Shown here: positions 34,584-43,875 of the stretch, in pieces
Layout of the letters: each line of letters starts with the position of its first letter
How positions within the stretch are numbered: position 1 is the stretch's first letter
From: Desulfobulbaceae bacterium
Lineage (GTDB): Bacteria; Desulfobacterota; Desulfobulbia; Desulfobulbales; Desulfobulbaceae
Assembly (NCBI GenBank): GCA_024763055.1
Contig: JANTGH010000005.1
Coordinates: 1-54,332, forward strand
DNA: 54,332 nt
Direction: 5' to 3'
Program-made: the position numbers and the translations under genes
The notes under the pieces: generated by a model
The model's database searches: none
Told to the model about the DNA's origin: nothing
Seen by the model: the letters and a program-made list of their open reading frames with translations, nothing else

Positions 34584-35585
34584 ATGAACAGGGTTGTTGT
34601 GACCGGCGGTGGCGGATTTGTCGGTTCAGCCATTGTCCGCAGACTGCTGGCGAGGGGTGACCGGGTAACTGTGGTTGGTCGTTCCAGGTATCCTGAACTC
34701 ATCGCGATGGGTGTCACCTGCCTGCAGGGTGATATTGCCGACCAGAATCTTATGAATCAGGCCTGTAAAAATACCGACCTGGTGTTTCATGTGGCGGCCA
34801 AGGCCGGTATCTGGGGCAGATGGCAGGATTACGTTCAGACAAATGTTCACGGCACCATCGCCTGTATCAGAAGCTGCCGGAAGAATAATGTTCCTGCGTT
34901 GGTGTATACCTCAACCCCGTCCGTGGTTTTTGATCGACATGATCTTGAAGGGGCCGACGAGCGAACACCTTATGCGAAAAAGAGCCTTTGTCATTATGCG
35001 ATGAGTAAAATTATTGCCGAAAAGCTTGTTTTGCAGGCGAACAGCGCAACGCTGTCAACCACGGCAATCAGGCCGCACCTGATCTGGGGACCGGGAGACC
35101 CTCATCTGGTTCCCCGACTGCTGGATCGAGGGCAAAGAAAAAAGCTTAAGATCGTAGGAAACGGCGCTAATCAGGTGGATATTACCTATATCGACAATGT
35201 CGTCCAGGCGCACCTGCTGGCCGCGGATAATCTTCTTGGAACAGGAAGTGCTGCCGGACGCGCTTTTTTTATCGGTCAGGAAAAGCCCGTTGTTCTGTGG
35301 GAGTGGATAAACGGTTTATTTGCGGAAATGGGCATTGAGCGGGTACGGAAAAGGGTTCCGTTTATGTTTGCCTATCTTGCCGGCGGCCTGCTCGAATTAA
35401 TGTATAGTGGATTGCAACGCACCGTGGAACCGCCGATGACCAGGTTTGTCGCCCTGCAGCTGGCCAGGTCGCATTGGTTTAATCATGGTGCGGCTGAAGA
35501 AGTCCTTGGCTATCAACCTGAGATTTCAACCCGGGAGGGTATGAAACGGCTTCTTCGGTATTGCAGGAATGGAGTTGAGCGGTAA
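34584..35585 (+). CDS. oleD: OleD, 2-alkyl-3-ketoalkanoic acid reductase
   Basis: A 333-residue extended SDR of the 3-beta-HSD type that reduces the OleA product to the beta-hydroxy acid with NADPH. The cofactor motif is TGGGGFVG (7-14), and the catalytic residues are Ser110, Tyr138 and Lys142 (HYAMSK). The start at ATG 34584 has GGAGG at 34575-34579; longer frames run into oleC. It is the last gene of the cluster. A hydrophobic stretch near residues 273-285 (VPFMFAYLAGGLLELMY) suggests membrane or Ole-complex association. Confidence 0.93.
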   Translation: MNRVVVTGGGGFVGSAIVRRLLARGDRVTVVGRSRYPELIAMGVTCLQGDIADQNLMNQACKNTDLVFHVAAKAGIWGRWQDYVQTNVHGTIACIRSCRKNNVPALVYTSTPSVVFDRHDLEGADERTPYAKKSLCHYAMSKIIAEKLVLQANSATLSTTAIRPHLIWGPGDPHLVPRLLDRGQRKKLKIVGNGANQVDITYIDNVVQAHLLAADNLLGTGSAAGRAFFIGQEKPVVLWEWINGLFAEMGIERVRKRVPFMFAYLAGGLLELMYSGLQRTVEPPMTRFVALQLARSHWFNHGAAEEVLGYQPEISTREGMKRLLRYCRNGVER

Positions 35586-35648
35586 TTATTGGTTTTAATT
35601 TTTTTGGCTTTCGCATCAATTTTTTTGAATGACGGCCGGAATGCGTAA

Positions 35649-35668
35649 TCCCGCCCGTACTGGCGGGA
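35649..35668. other. REP-like stem-loop after oleD
   Basis: TCCCGCC (35649-35655) pairs with GGCGGGA (35662-35668) across six bases. No T-run follows on either strand, so termination is not clear. The sequence resembles half of the palindromes in the MITE-like element at 43616. It lies in the 240-base gap between the Ole cluster and the ATP synthase operon, which holds no gene. Confidence 0.4.
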
Positions 35669-35719
35669 AGTATCAGGCAAGCTGGGAAAAAAATGTTCCC
35701 CGTTACCCAGAAAAAAGAT

Positions 35720-35748
35720 TTGACAATATGCCCTTTTTTAATTAGGTA
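35720..35748 (+). promoter_or_regulatory. candidate ATP synthase operon promoter
   Basis: A consensus TTGACA (35720-35725) with a weak TAGGTA -10 (35743-35748) after 17 bases, about 75 bases upstream of the first ATP synthase gene. A transcript from here would have a leader of about 70 bases. Confidence 0.4.
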
Positions 35749-35825
35749 TCCCCTCGTGACCTGAACCACCATTCACTTTCTTTCGTTAGGGAAGAGATTT
35801 TATAAAGTCATCAGGAGTAGTTGTT

Positions 35826-36257
35826 ATGATTACGTTAGACGTTACCTTGATAGTACATCTTGTTATTATGCTTACTATGATGTTTGTTCTCAATGCAATA
35901 CTCTATAAGCCCATTCTTGCTATTTTGAAAAAGCGGCAGGAAAAAATCGATGGGCTTAATAATGATGCTGACCAGTTTGAAGAAAATGCCCGTCATCGTC
36001 AGGCCGAAGTAGATAAGAAGATGCATGAGGCAAGTATGAAAGCAAAAAAGGCTCTTGATGGCGCCCGGAGTGAAGCGCAGGTTGTCGGTGCTGAAAAGCT
36101 TGCGGCAATCAGGCAGGAAGCGGATGGGGAAAAAGAAAAACAGTTAAGCGCGCTTCGCACCGAAATACAGACCGCCAGAAAAGAGCTTCAGGATAATACG
36201 GCTGGGTTTGCCCAGGAAATGGCTGCAAAGATACTTGGAAGGAGTCTGGAGGCATGA
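35826..36257 (+). CDS. atpF': ATP synthase F0 subunit b'
   Basis: One of two peripheral-stalk subunits. The 143 residues comprise an N-terminal membrane helix (about 6-25) and a long charged helix (about 33-130) that would pair with subunit b. GGAG lies upstream of the ATG. The next gene overlaps by four bases (ATGA). A b'/b pair instead of a b homodimer is usual in photosynthetic and many deltaproteobacterial-type enzymes. Confidence 0.9.
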   Translation: MITLDVTLIVHLVIMLTMMFVLNAILYKPILAILKKRQEKIDGLNNDADQFEENARHRQAEVDKKMHEASMKAKKALDGARSEAQVVGAEKLAAIRQEADGEKEKQLSALRTEIQTARKELQDNTAGFAQEMAAKILGRSLEA

Positions 36258-36979
36258 AGGTGAAAATAATTAAGATTGTTCTGCCTGTACTGTTGGCAGT
36301 TGCCCTTTGTGCGGCGCCAGCAGTTTTTGCTGCGGAACATGGAGCTGCAGAGGCAATTGCTGCAGATGGTCAGGCGTTGCATGGTGTTGAAGCAGGGCAC
36401 GGTGAGCAGGCTGCAGAAATGGCGGTTGCGGTTCACGAGGGTGCAGGTGGTGCTGTTGAGCACGCGGCTGGAGAGCATCATGCGCCAATGATTACACCAG
36501 CCAAACTGAAAGACTTGTTTTGGTTGACATTAAACTTTCTGGGTCTTGTAATTATCCTGGTAAAGTTTCTCGCCAAGCCCATCAGCTCCGCGTTAATCGG
36601 TCGTCAGGTACAGATCAAAGAGGAGCTGGAAAATCTGCAGCTGAAAAGAGATGAAGCCGAGCGTTCTTATAAAGAGTTCGAGTCTCGATTGGCCGGCATG
36701 GAAAAAGAGATGGAAGGCGTTGTAGAAAAAGCTGTTGCTCTTGCTGAAACTGAGAAAAAGAGAATTCTTGAAGAGGCTGAGCGGGCAGCTGAAGATATTA
36801 AGCGTCAAGCGGAAGCAGCAGTAATGGCTGAGCTGGTTGATGCGAAGCGTTCATTGCGCGATGAGGTTGCCGATCAGGCGGCCGCTATGGCTGAAGAGTT
36901 GATCGTGAAAAATCTGACCCCTAAGGATCAGGTCGCGATTACTGAACAGTATCTTGACAGAGTGGGTGCGGTACAGTGA
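36254..36979 (+). CDS. atpF: ATP synthase F0 subunit b with secreted, His-rich N-terminal extension
   Basis: At 241 residues it is much longer than the usual 156-170. Residues 1-27 look like a signal peptide (hydrophobic core VLPVLLAVALCAAP, cleavage near VFA-A). Residues 28-80 form a low-complexity Ala/Gly/Glu segment with seven histidines (AEHG, ALHG, GHGEQ, VHEG, VEHAAGEHHAP). Only then comes the membrane helix (about 88-112) and the normal stalk helix to the end. The extension should face the periplasm. The gene starts within the b' stop and overlaps the delta gene at its own stop (GTGA). Confidence 0.9.
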   Translation: MKVKIIKIVLPVLLAVALCAAPAVFAAEHGAAEAIAADGQALHGVEAGHGEQAAEMAVAVHEGAGGAVEHAAGEHHAPMITPAKLKDLFWLTLNFLGLVIILVKFLAKPISSALIGRQVQIKEELENLQLKRDEAERSYKEFESRLAGMEKEMEGVVEKAVALAETEKKRILEEAERAAEDIKRQAEAAVMAELVDAKRSLRDEVADQAAAMAEELIVKNLTPKDQVAITEQYLDRVGAVQ

Positions 36980-37518
36980 GACAGACTATCTTAGCACAAC
37001 GGTATGCCAGGGCGCTTTTTTCCCTTGGCAAAGAGAAAGGGAAAAATGAAAGTTACAGCAAGGCGCTCGGCGCAATTGCTGAGCTCTATAAAGAGGAATC
37101 TATAGAGAATGCTTTGATCAATCCGTTATATCCGCTTGATGTCAGGCAAAAGGTTATGGCAAAAATTGCCAAATCAGCCAAAGCGGATACAATCTTGACC
37201 AGTTTCTTGAATCTTCTCGTTGAGAAGAAGAGAGCGGATATCCTGCCGGATATTGCTCATGAGATGCAGGTCATGGTTGATCAGGAGCAGAACATCAGCC
37301 ATGGTTCAGTGGTATCGGCCATCAAGCTTGATAAAGCCCTGAAGGAAAAAATCCAGCAGGCTCTGGAAAAAATTACAGGAAACAAGGTCATGCTTGAGGC
37401 CAGTGTCGATCCATCCATCATTGGCGGTGTCATCGCCAAGGTGGGCGACCTGGTACTTGATGGGAGTATAAAAACACAACTTAATGGATTAAAAGAGTCT
37501 ATCAAGGGGAGAGAATAG
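36976..37518 (+). CDS. atpH: ATP synthase F1 subunit delta
   Basis: A 180-residue cap subunit joining the peripheral stalk to the alpha-3 beta-3 head. It has the typical N-terminal six-helix domain ([18 protein letters not shown]) and the C-terminal [16 protein letters not shown]. It starts at GTG 36976, overlapping the atpF stop, so it is translationally coupled. Confidence 0.94.
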   Translation: MRQTILAQRYARALFSLGKEKGKNESYSKALGAIAELYKEESIENALINPLYPLDVRQKVMAKIAKSAKADTILTSFLNLLVEKKRADILPDIAHEMQVMVDQEQNISHGSVVSAIKLDKALKEKIQQALEKITGNKVMLEASVDPSIIGGVIAKVGDLVLDGSIKTQLNGLKESIKGRE

Positions 37519-37522
37519 TCAA

Positions 37523-39046
37523 ATGCAGATCAAAGCCGAAGAAATCAGTCAGATCATTAAGGATCAAATAGCTGGCTACGAAAGTGATGTAGACCTGAAG
37601 GAAACAGGAACAGTTCTCTCCGTTGGTGACGGTATTGCCCGTGTTTATGGCGTAGAGAATTGTCAGGCCATGGAGCTGCTTGAGTTTCCAGGCGGTATTA
37701 TGGGCCTTGCCCTCAACCTTGAGGAAGATAACGTCGGTGTCGCCGTTATGGGTGATGTGCGTTATATTAAAGAGGGTGATACGGTGAAACGAACTGGTCG
37801 TATCGCTGAGGTTCCGGTTGGTCCTCCTCTGGAAGGACGAGTCGTTGACGGTATCGGCCAGCCTATTGACGGCAAGGGGCCGATCGAAGGTGCTGAGAGC
37901 AGGAAGATGGAAGTTTTGGCTCCCGGTGTTATTGCCCGTAAAGGTGTTCATGAGCCCTGCTATACCGGTTATAAGGCCGTTGACGGCATGACTCCGGTTG
38001 GTCGTGGTCAGCGCGAATTGATTATTGGTGACCGCCAGATCGGTAAGACTGCACTCTGCGTTGACGCCATCATTGCCCAGAAAGAAACCGATGTCCATTG
38101 TATCTATGTGGCTACCGGTCAGAAAAAATCCACAGTAGCTCTGGTTGTTGAGGCCCTGCGTAAGCATGGCGCAATGGAATATACCACTGTTGTCGCGGCC
38201 TGTGCATCCGATCCTGCTCCAATGCAGTATGTATCAGCCATGGTTGGTTGCGCAATGGGTGAGTATTTTCGTGATAATGGTCAGCACGCACTGATCATCT
38301 ATGATGATCTTTCCAAACAGGCCGTGTCTTATCGTGAGCTTTCCCTGCTGCTCAGGCGTCCTCCGGGACGTGAGGCCTATCCCGGTGATATTTTCTTTAA
38401 CCATTCCCGTCTTCTTGAGCGGGCGGCCAAGGTAAGTGACGATCTCGGCGCTGGATCTCTAACCGCATTACCGATTATTGAAACTCAGGCCGGTGATGTA
38501 TCCGCCTTTATTCCTACAAACGTTATTTCAATCACCGATGGCCAGGTTTTTCTTGAGCCAAGCCTGTTTTTTGCCGGTGTTCGACCCGCCATCAACGTTG
38601 GTATTTCCGTATCTCGTGTTGGTGGCGCCGCCCAGGTTAAGGCGATGAAACAGGTTGCCGGTACCCTTCGACTTGATCTGGCTCAGTATCGAGAGCTCGC
38701 TGCTTTTGCTGGTTTCGGCTCTGATCTTGATGCCGCTACCCAGGCCCAGTTAACCCGTGGTGAGCGTCTTGTAGAAGCTCTCAAGCAGCCGCAGTATCAA
38801 CCCTTGAGCATGGAAAAACAGGTTACCATCCTGTTTGCCGGCACAAAGGGTTTTCTTGATGAATTTCCGGTGAATGTTATTGGAGAATATGAGCAGGAGC
38901 TGTATACCTACATTGAAAGCAATGAACCGTCTATTTTTTCCGATTTAAAAAATAAACAGGAAATCGACTCTGGTCTTGAAGAAAAAATGCGTAAAGCAAT
39001 TACCGCATTTGGTGAGACGTTTAAGGCCACAAAAGGGCTGAATTAA
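37523..39046 (+). CDS. atpA: ATP synthase F1 subunit alpha
   Basis: The non-catalytic nucleotide-binding subunit, 507 residues. The P-loop is [10 protein letters not shown] (near 169-178). The conserved catalytic-site arginine lies in [16 protein letters not shown]. The purine-rich GGGGAGAGAA upstream of the ATG serves as ribosome-binding site. Four bases separate it from atpH. Its length is standard and no motif is missing. Confidence 0.98.
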   Translation: MQIKAEEISQIIKDQIAGYESDVDLKETGTVLSVGDGIARVYGVENCQAMELLEFPGGIMGLALNLEEDNVGVAVMGDVRYIKEGDTVKRTGRIAEVPVGPPLEGRVVDGIGQPIDGKGPIEGAESRKMEVLAPGVIARKGVHEPCYTGYKAVDGMTPVGRGQRELIIGDRQIGKTALCVDAIIAQKETDVHCIYVATGQKKSTVALVVEALRKHGAMEYTTVVAACASDPAPMQYVSAMVGCAMGEYFRDNGQHALIIYDDLSKQAVSYRELSLLLRRPPGREAYPGDIFFNHSRLLERAAKVSDDLGAGSLTALPIIETQAGDVSAFIPTNVISITDGQVFLEPSLFFAGVRPAINVGISVSRVGGAAQVKAMKQVAGTLRLDLAQYRELAAFAGFGSDLDAATQAQLTRGERLVEALKQPQYQPLSMEKQVTILFAGTKGFLDEFPVNVIGEYEQELYTYIESNEPSIFSDLKNKQEIDSGLEEKMRKAITAFGETFKATKGLN

Positions 39047-39064
39047 GCATAGAGGAAGCAATCC

Positions 39065-39946
39065 ATGCCAGGATTAAAGGATGTCAAAGATAAAATAGAG
39101 GGTGTCACCAAGACCTCGCAGATCACCCAGGCAATGAATATGGTTGCCTCGGCCAAGTTGCGGGGTGCGCAGGAGAAGATGGAAGCCTTCCGACCCTATT
39201 CGGAAAAATTTTCCGAGACCATGGGTGACCTTTCCGGAGGAATGGATGGAAGTAACCTTCCCCTGATGGAAGTGCGTGAAGTCAAGTCGGTAGAGATTGT
39301 CGTCGTAACTTCAGATCGTGGGCTGTGTGGCAGTTTTAATGCTCACATCCTTTCCACTGCGCTTAATCTCATGCAACAATATGAGAGTGAAGGGAAAAAG
39401 GTTTCCTTTGTAACGGTCGGCAATAAAGCGCAGCAGGGTCTGAAGCGAACAGGGAAGATTCGAGCTTCGTTTAAGGATATCATGGGTACTTTTCAGATGT
39501 ATAACGCCCGTGAGATCTCCATGGGGATCAGTGAGAATTTCATCAACGGTGAAAGTGATCAGGTTGATCTTATTTACGGTAAATTCCATTCGGTAGCCGT
39601 TCAGAAACCTGAAGTTGAAGAGTTATTGCCCATTAAGCCTGTTGAAAGCGAAGAGGAAGTTGAAGAAAAGAAAAGCGAGGTGAGCGGCGCCTATATATAC
39701 GAGCCAGATCCGGAAGAGATCATGGAGGTATTACTGCCGTTGTATCTCAATGTTCAGGTATATCATGCCATGATTGAGGTTGGAGCCAGTGAGCATGCCG
39801 CCCGTATGACGGCGATGGACAATGCAACCAATGCCTGTAAAGATATGATAGCTGAACTTACTCAGCTTTATAATAAAGCTCGTCAGGCAGCCATTACCGG
39901 CGAGTTGATGGATATTGTCGGTGGTGCTGAGGCGCTGAAAGGCTAA
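39065..39946 (+). CDS. atpG: ATP synthase F1 subunit gamma
   Basis: The rotating central shaft, 293 residues. The N-terminal helix (LKDVKDKIEGVTKTSQITQA) and C-terminal helix (MTAMDNATNACKDMIAEL, then NKARQAAITGELMDIVGGAEAL) are conserved. The middle has an acidic loop EEEVEEKKSEVSG (about 199-212), a position that varies in length among species. GAGGAAG precedes the ATG. Confidence 0.96.
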   Translation: MPGLKDVKDKIEGVTKTSQITQAMNMVASAKLRGAQEKMEAFRPYSEKFSETMGDLSGGMDGSNLPLMEVREVKSVEIVVVTSDRGLCGSFNAHILSTALNLMQQYESEGKKVSFVTVGNKAQQGLKRTGKIRASFKDIMGTFQMYNAREISMGISENFINGESDQVDLIYGKFHSVAVQKPEVEELLPIKPVESEEEVEEKKSEVSGAYIYEPDPEEIMEVLLPLYLNVQVYHAMIEVGASEHAARMTAMDNATNACKDMIAELTQLYNKARQAAITGELMDIVGGAEALKG

Positions 39947-39976
39947 CGAAACTACCTTGCGTATTTAATCTGATAG

Positions 39977-41413
<1,437 letters not shown>

Positions 41414-41447
41414 CGTAGAGAGCGTAAGCTGAACCGAGGTGTAAACG

Positions 41448-41864
41448 ATGGCACAGATTCATCTTGAAGTCGTCACTCCCAGCGGACCTGTAATCAGTGA
41501 TGATGTAGACATTGTCACTGCTCCCGGTGTCGGTGGTGAGTTTGGCGTCCTGGCAAATCATGCTCCTTTTTTGAGCACGATAAAAACAGGTACCTTGAAT
41601 TTCAAGAAAGACAATCAGACCAAGTATCTTATGGTCAGTGGTGGTTTTTCAGAGGTATCAAACAATAAAATTACCTTTCTTGTGGAAAGTGCGGAGTTCG
41701 GGCATGATATTGATGTCGATCGCGCCATGCGGGCCAGGGAACGGGCTGAAAGGCGTATTTCCCAGGCTGAGTCACAGACGGAGAAAATAAATCGTGTTCG
41801 GGCTGAGGCTGCGTTACAACGCTCACTTGCCAGAATACGGACGGCGGAACTTGCCAAGCAATAG
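41448..41864 (+). CDS. atpC: ATP synthase F1 subunit epsilon
   Basis: A 138-residue subunit of the central stalk. The N-terminal beta-sandwich has the hallmark [19 protein letters not shown], and a C-terminal helical hairpin (about 88-138, [15 protein letters not shown]) can inhibit ATP hydrolysis. It is the last gene of the operon and is followed by a strong terminator. Confidence 0.96.
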   Translation: MAQIHLEVVTPSGPVISDDVDIVTAPGVGGEFGVLANHAPFLSTIKTGTLNFKKDNQTKYLMVSGGFSEVSNNKITFLVESAEFGHDIDVDRAMRARERAERRISQAESQTEKINRVRAEAALQRSLARIRTAELAKQ

Positions 41865-41886
41865 ACATAATTCTTTACATTTTTTC

Positions 41887-41917
41887 AGGCCGTCCCGACA
41901 GGGACGGCCTTTTTTTT
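41887..41917 (+). terminator. rho-independent terminator of the ATP synthase operon
   Basis: AGGCCGTCCC (41887-41896) pairs perfectly with GGGACGGCCT (41901-41910) across a GACA loop and runs into seven more T's. Confidence 0.95.
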
Positions 41918-42005
41918 CATATCTGCATTACCCTTGTCCCGGAAGCTGGAATTTTTTTCAGTTCCTTCTCCTGCCGCATTTCCAGCCTTTCAATTTGGAG
42001 GAATT

Positions 42006-43424
42006 ATGAAGCCCAAAGAACGTATGGCAATACCCCGTCACTATCCCAAGGAACTCCCCCCTGAAGAACGCATTACAAATTTCAAGGAAGTTACGTTCGG
42101 CTTTGATGAGGAAACGGCAATCCTTGAAGCAAATCGCTGCCTTCAATGTAAAAAACCTTTTTGTATACAAGGATGTCCAATTCATAATGATATTCCGGGA
42201 TTTATAGCACTACTCAGGGAGAAGAAATTTGAGGAAGCCTATTGGAAGGTCAGGGAAACCAGCACCATGCCTTCAGTATGCTCTCGTGTTTGTCCCCATG
42301 AATTTCAGTGTGAAGGTGCATGTGTACGAGGCAAGAAGGGTGAACCCGTTTCTATCGGCATGCTGGAAAGGTATTTAACTGATTGGATGGTTGCCAACGG
42401 CAAAAATATGTACAAAGAGTGCGCCCGGGCCAATGGTAAAAAAGTGGCGATTATCGGCTCCGGACCGGCAGGGATGACGGTTGCCCACCTTCTTTCTCAT
42501 CAGGGATACAGTTGCACTATTTTTGAGGCTCTTCCAATTTTTGGAGGAATGTTGTCCGTCGGTATTCCCCATTATCGACTTCCCCGTGATATTATCGGCG
42601 CGGAGCTCTACGCGCTTAAACACTGTGGGGTTGATATAGTGTATGGGACGACTATTGGACGTGATAAAATACTCGCAGAGCTTAAGAAAGAAGGATTTGA
42701 AACAGCTTTCCTTGGTATTGGCGCTCATGAAAGCCGGAAGCTTGGCATTGAAGGAGAAGAGGACACTCAAGGGGTTCTCCATGGTGTTGATTATCTTCGC
42801 CGGGTCCTGAGTGGCGAGGACGTAACTATCGGTAACAGGGTCGTGGTCGTTGGTGGTGGCAATGTTGCCATAGATGTGGCACGGGTCGCACTCCGCCGAG
42901 GTTCCAAAGATGTTTTTATTCTTTATCGCCGCACCAAAGAAGAAATGCCCGCTTCAAGCGTGGAAATTCATCATCTTGAAGAAGAGGGCGTTCGTATAGA
43001 GATGCTTGCAGCTCCAGTGAAGATCCACCAACAGGATGGCAAGATGACCGGAGTAGAATGCGTTCGCATGGAACTTGGCGAACCCGATGACTCCGGGCGT
43101 CGGAGGCCGGTGGTTAAGGAAGGGTCGAATTTTATTATTGAAGCGGATTCCATCATCCCTGCCATCAGCCAAAAGGTAAACCATACGGCTGATAAAGGAC
43201 TGCAGATGAAAATTGAATCATGGGGAACTTATCGTGTTAATCCCAAGACATTGCAGACCAGTATTGAATGGATTTTTGCCGGTGGCGATGATGTTCTTGG
43301 GCCCCAGACAGTAGCTAAAGCCATCTATCAGGGCAAGGTGGCTGCAGAGTCCATGCACAGATATATGCAGGGACAGGACTTATTCGAAGGACGGGACCTT
43401 ACCTGCTATATGGTTGACTGGTAG
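42006..43424 (+). CDS. gltA: GltA/NfnB-like NADPH-dependent flavoprotein (glutamate synthase small-subunit family)
   Basis: A 472-residue FAD/[4Fe-4S] oxidoreductase of the GltD family. Two four-cysteine clusters are complete: Cys45, 48, 53, 57 (CLQCKKPFCIQGC) and Cys92, 96, 102, 106. The FAD site is IIGSGPAGMTVAHLL and the NADP site is VVVVGGGNVAIDVARVALRRG. I start at ATG 42006 with GGAGGAAT upstream. There is no glutamate synthase large subunit and no NfnA-type ferredoxin reductase beside it. In anaerobes such stand-alone proteins are usually the NfnB subunit of the electron-bifurcating NADH/ferredoxin:NADP oxidoreductase or related enzymes. The true activity cannot be read from sequence. 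Confidence 0.9.
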   Translation: MKPKERMAIPRHYPKELPPEERITNFKEVTFGFDEETAILEANRCLQCKKPFCIQGCPIHNDIPGFIALLREKKFEEAYWKVRETSTMPSVCSRVCPHEFQCEGACVRGKKGEPVSIGMLERYLTDWMVANGKNMYKECARANGKKVAIIGSGPAGMTVAHLLSHQGYSCTIFEALPIFGGMLSVGIPHYRLPRDIIGAELYALKHCGVDIVYGTTIGRDKILAELKKEGFETAFLGIGAHESRKLGIEGEEDTQGVLHGVDYLRRVLSGEDVTIGNRVVVVGGGNVAIDVARVALRRGSKDVFILYRRTKEEMPASSVEIHHLEEEGVRIEMLAAPVKIHQQDGKMTGVECVRMELGEPDDSGRRRPVVKEGSNFIIEADSIIPAISQKVNHTADKGLQMKIESWGTYRVNPKTLQTSIEWIFAGGDDVLGPQTVAKAIYQGKVAAESMHRYMQGQDLFEGRDLTCYMVDW

Positions 43425-43615
43425 GAAAGTTTCATCTTCAGATAGAGCGATAGTTTATACCGGTATCGTATGTCGTCCCATGGCCACAATGGTAATCTCA
43501 TATTTTCCAAGTAATCTGCTGCAAGACTTGAAAACACCATGCCTGCTTTGTTGCAGCTCCAAAAAGAATCCTTGATATACTTGATGGACTCGTAAAAAGT
43601 GCCAAGGCAGTTCAA

Positions 43616-43742
43616 GTCTTCAAATCCGTCATCCCCGAGGTAGTAGTCGGGGATCCATAACGTGGCGAAACAACTGGATTCCCGCCCAACAGACCACGGG
43701 AATGTCGAGATTAGCAGAATGCAGGATTACGGATTTGAAGAC
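43616..43742. mobile_element. MITE-like element with 19-bp terminal inverted repeats
   Basis: The left end GTCTTCAAATCCGTCATCC (43616-43634) matches the reverse complement of the right end (43724-43742) at 18 of 19 positions. Inside are two REP-like palindromes: ATCCCCG/CGGGGAT (43631-43637 with 43648-43654) and TTCCCG/CGGGAA (43679-43684 with 43697-43702). At 127 bases it has no coding capacity. It lies in the 451-base gap 43425-43875, which otherwise contains no gene I can support. Confidence 0.75.
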
Positions 43743-43875
43743 TTTTTAAGACTATGTCATACTTCAGTATATCTTCGATTTTTTTAGAGCTTTTCCTCGA
43801 AGGTCTCACTTCGTTCACTACCTGCATTCACTGCCTTTTTCGGTTTTTGGCGACGATTTTTGTAAAATATGCGGG

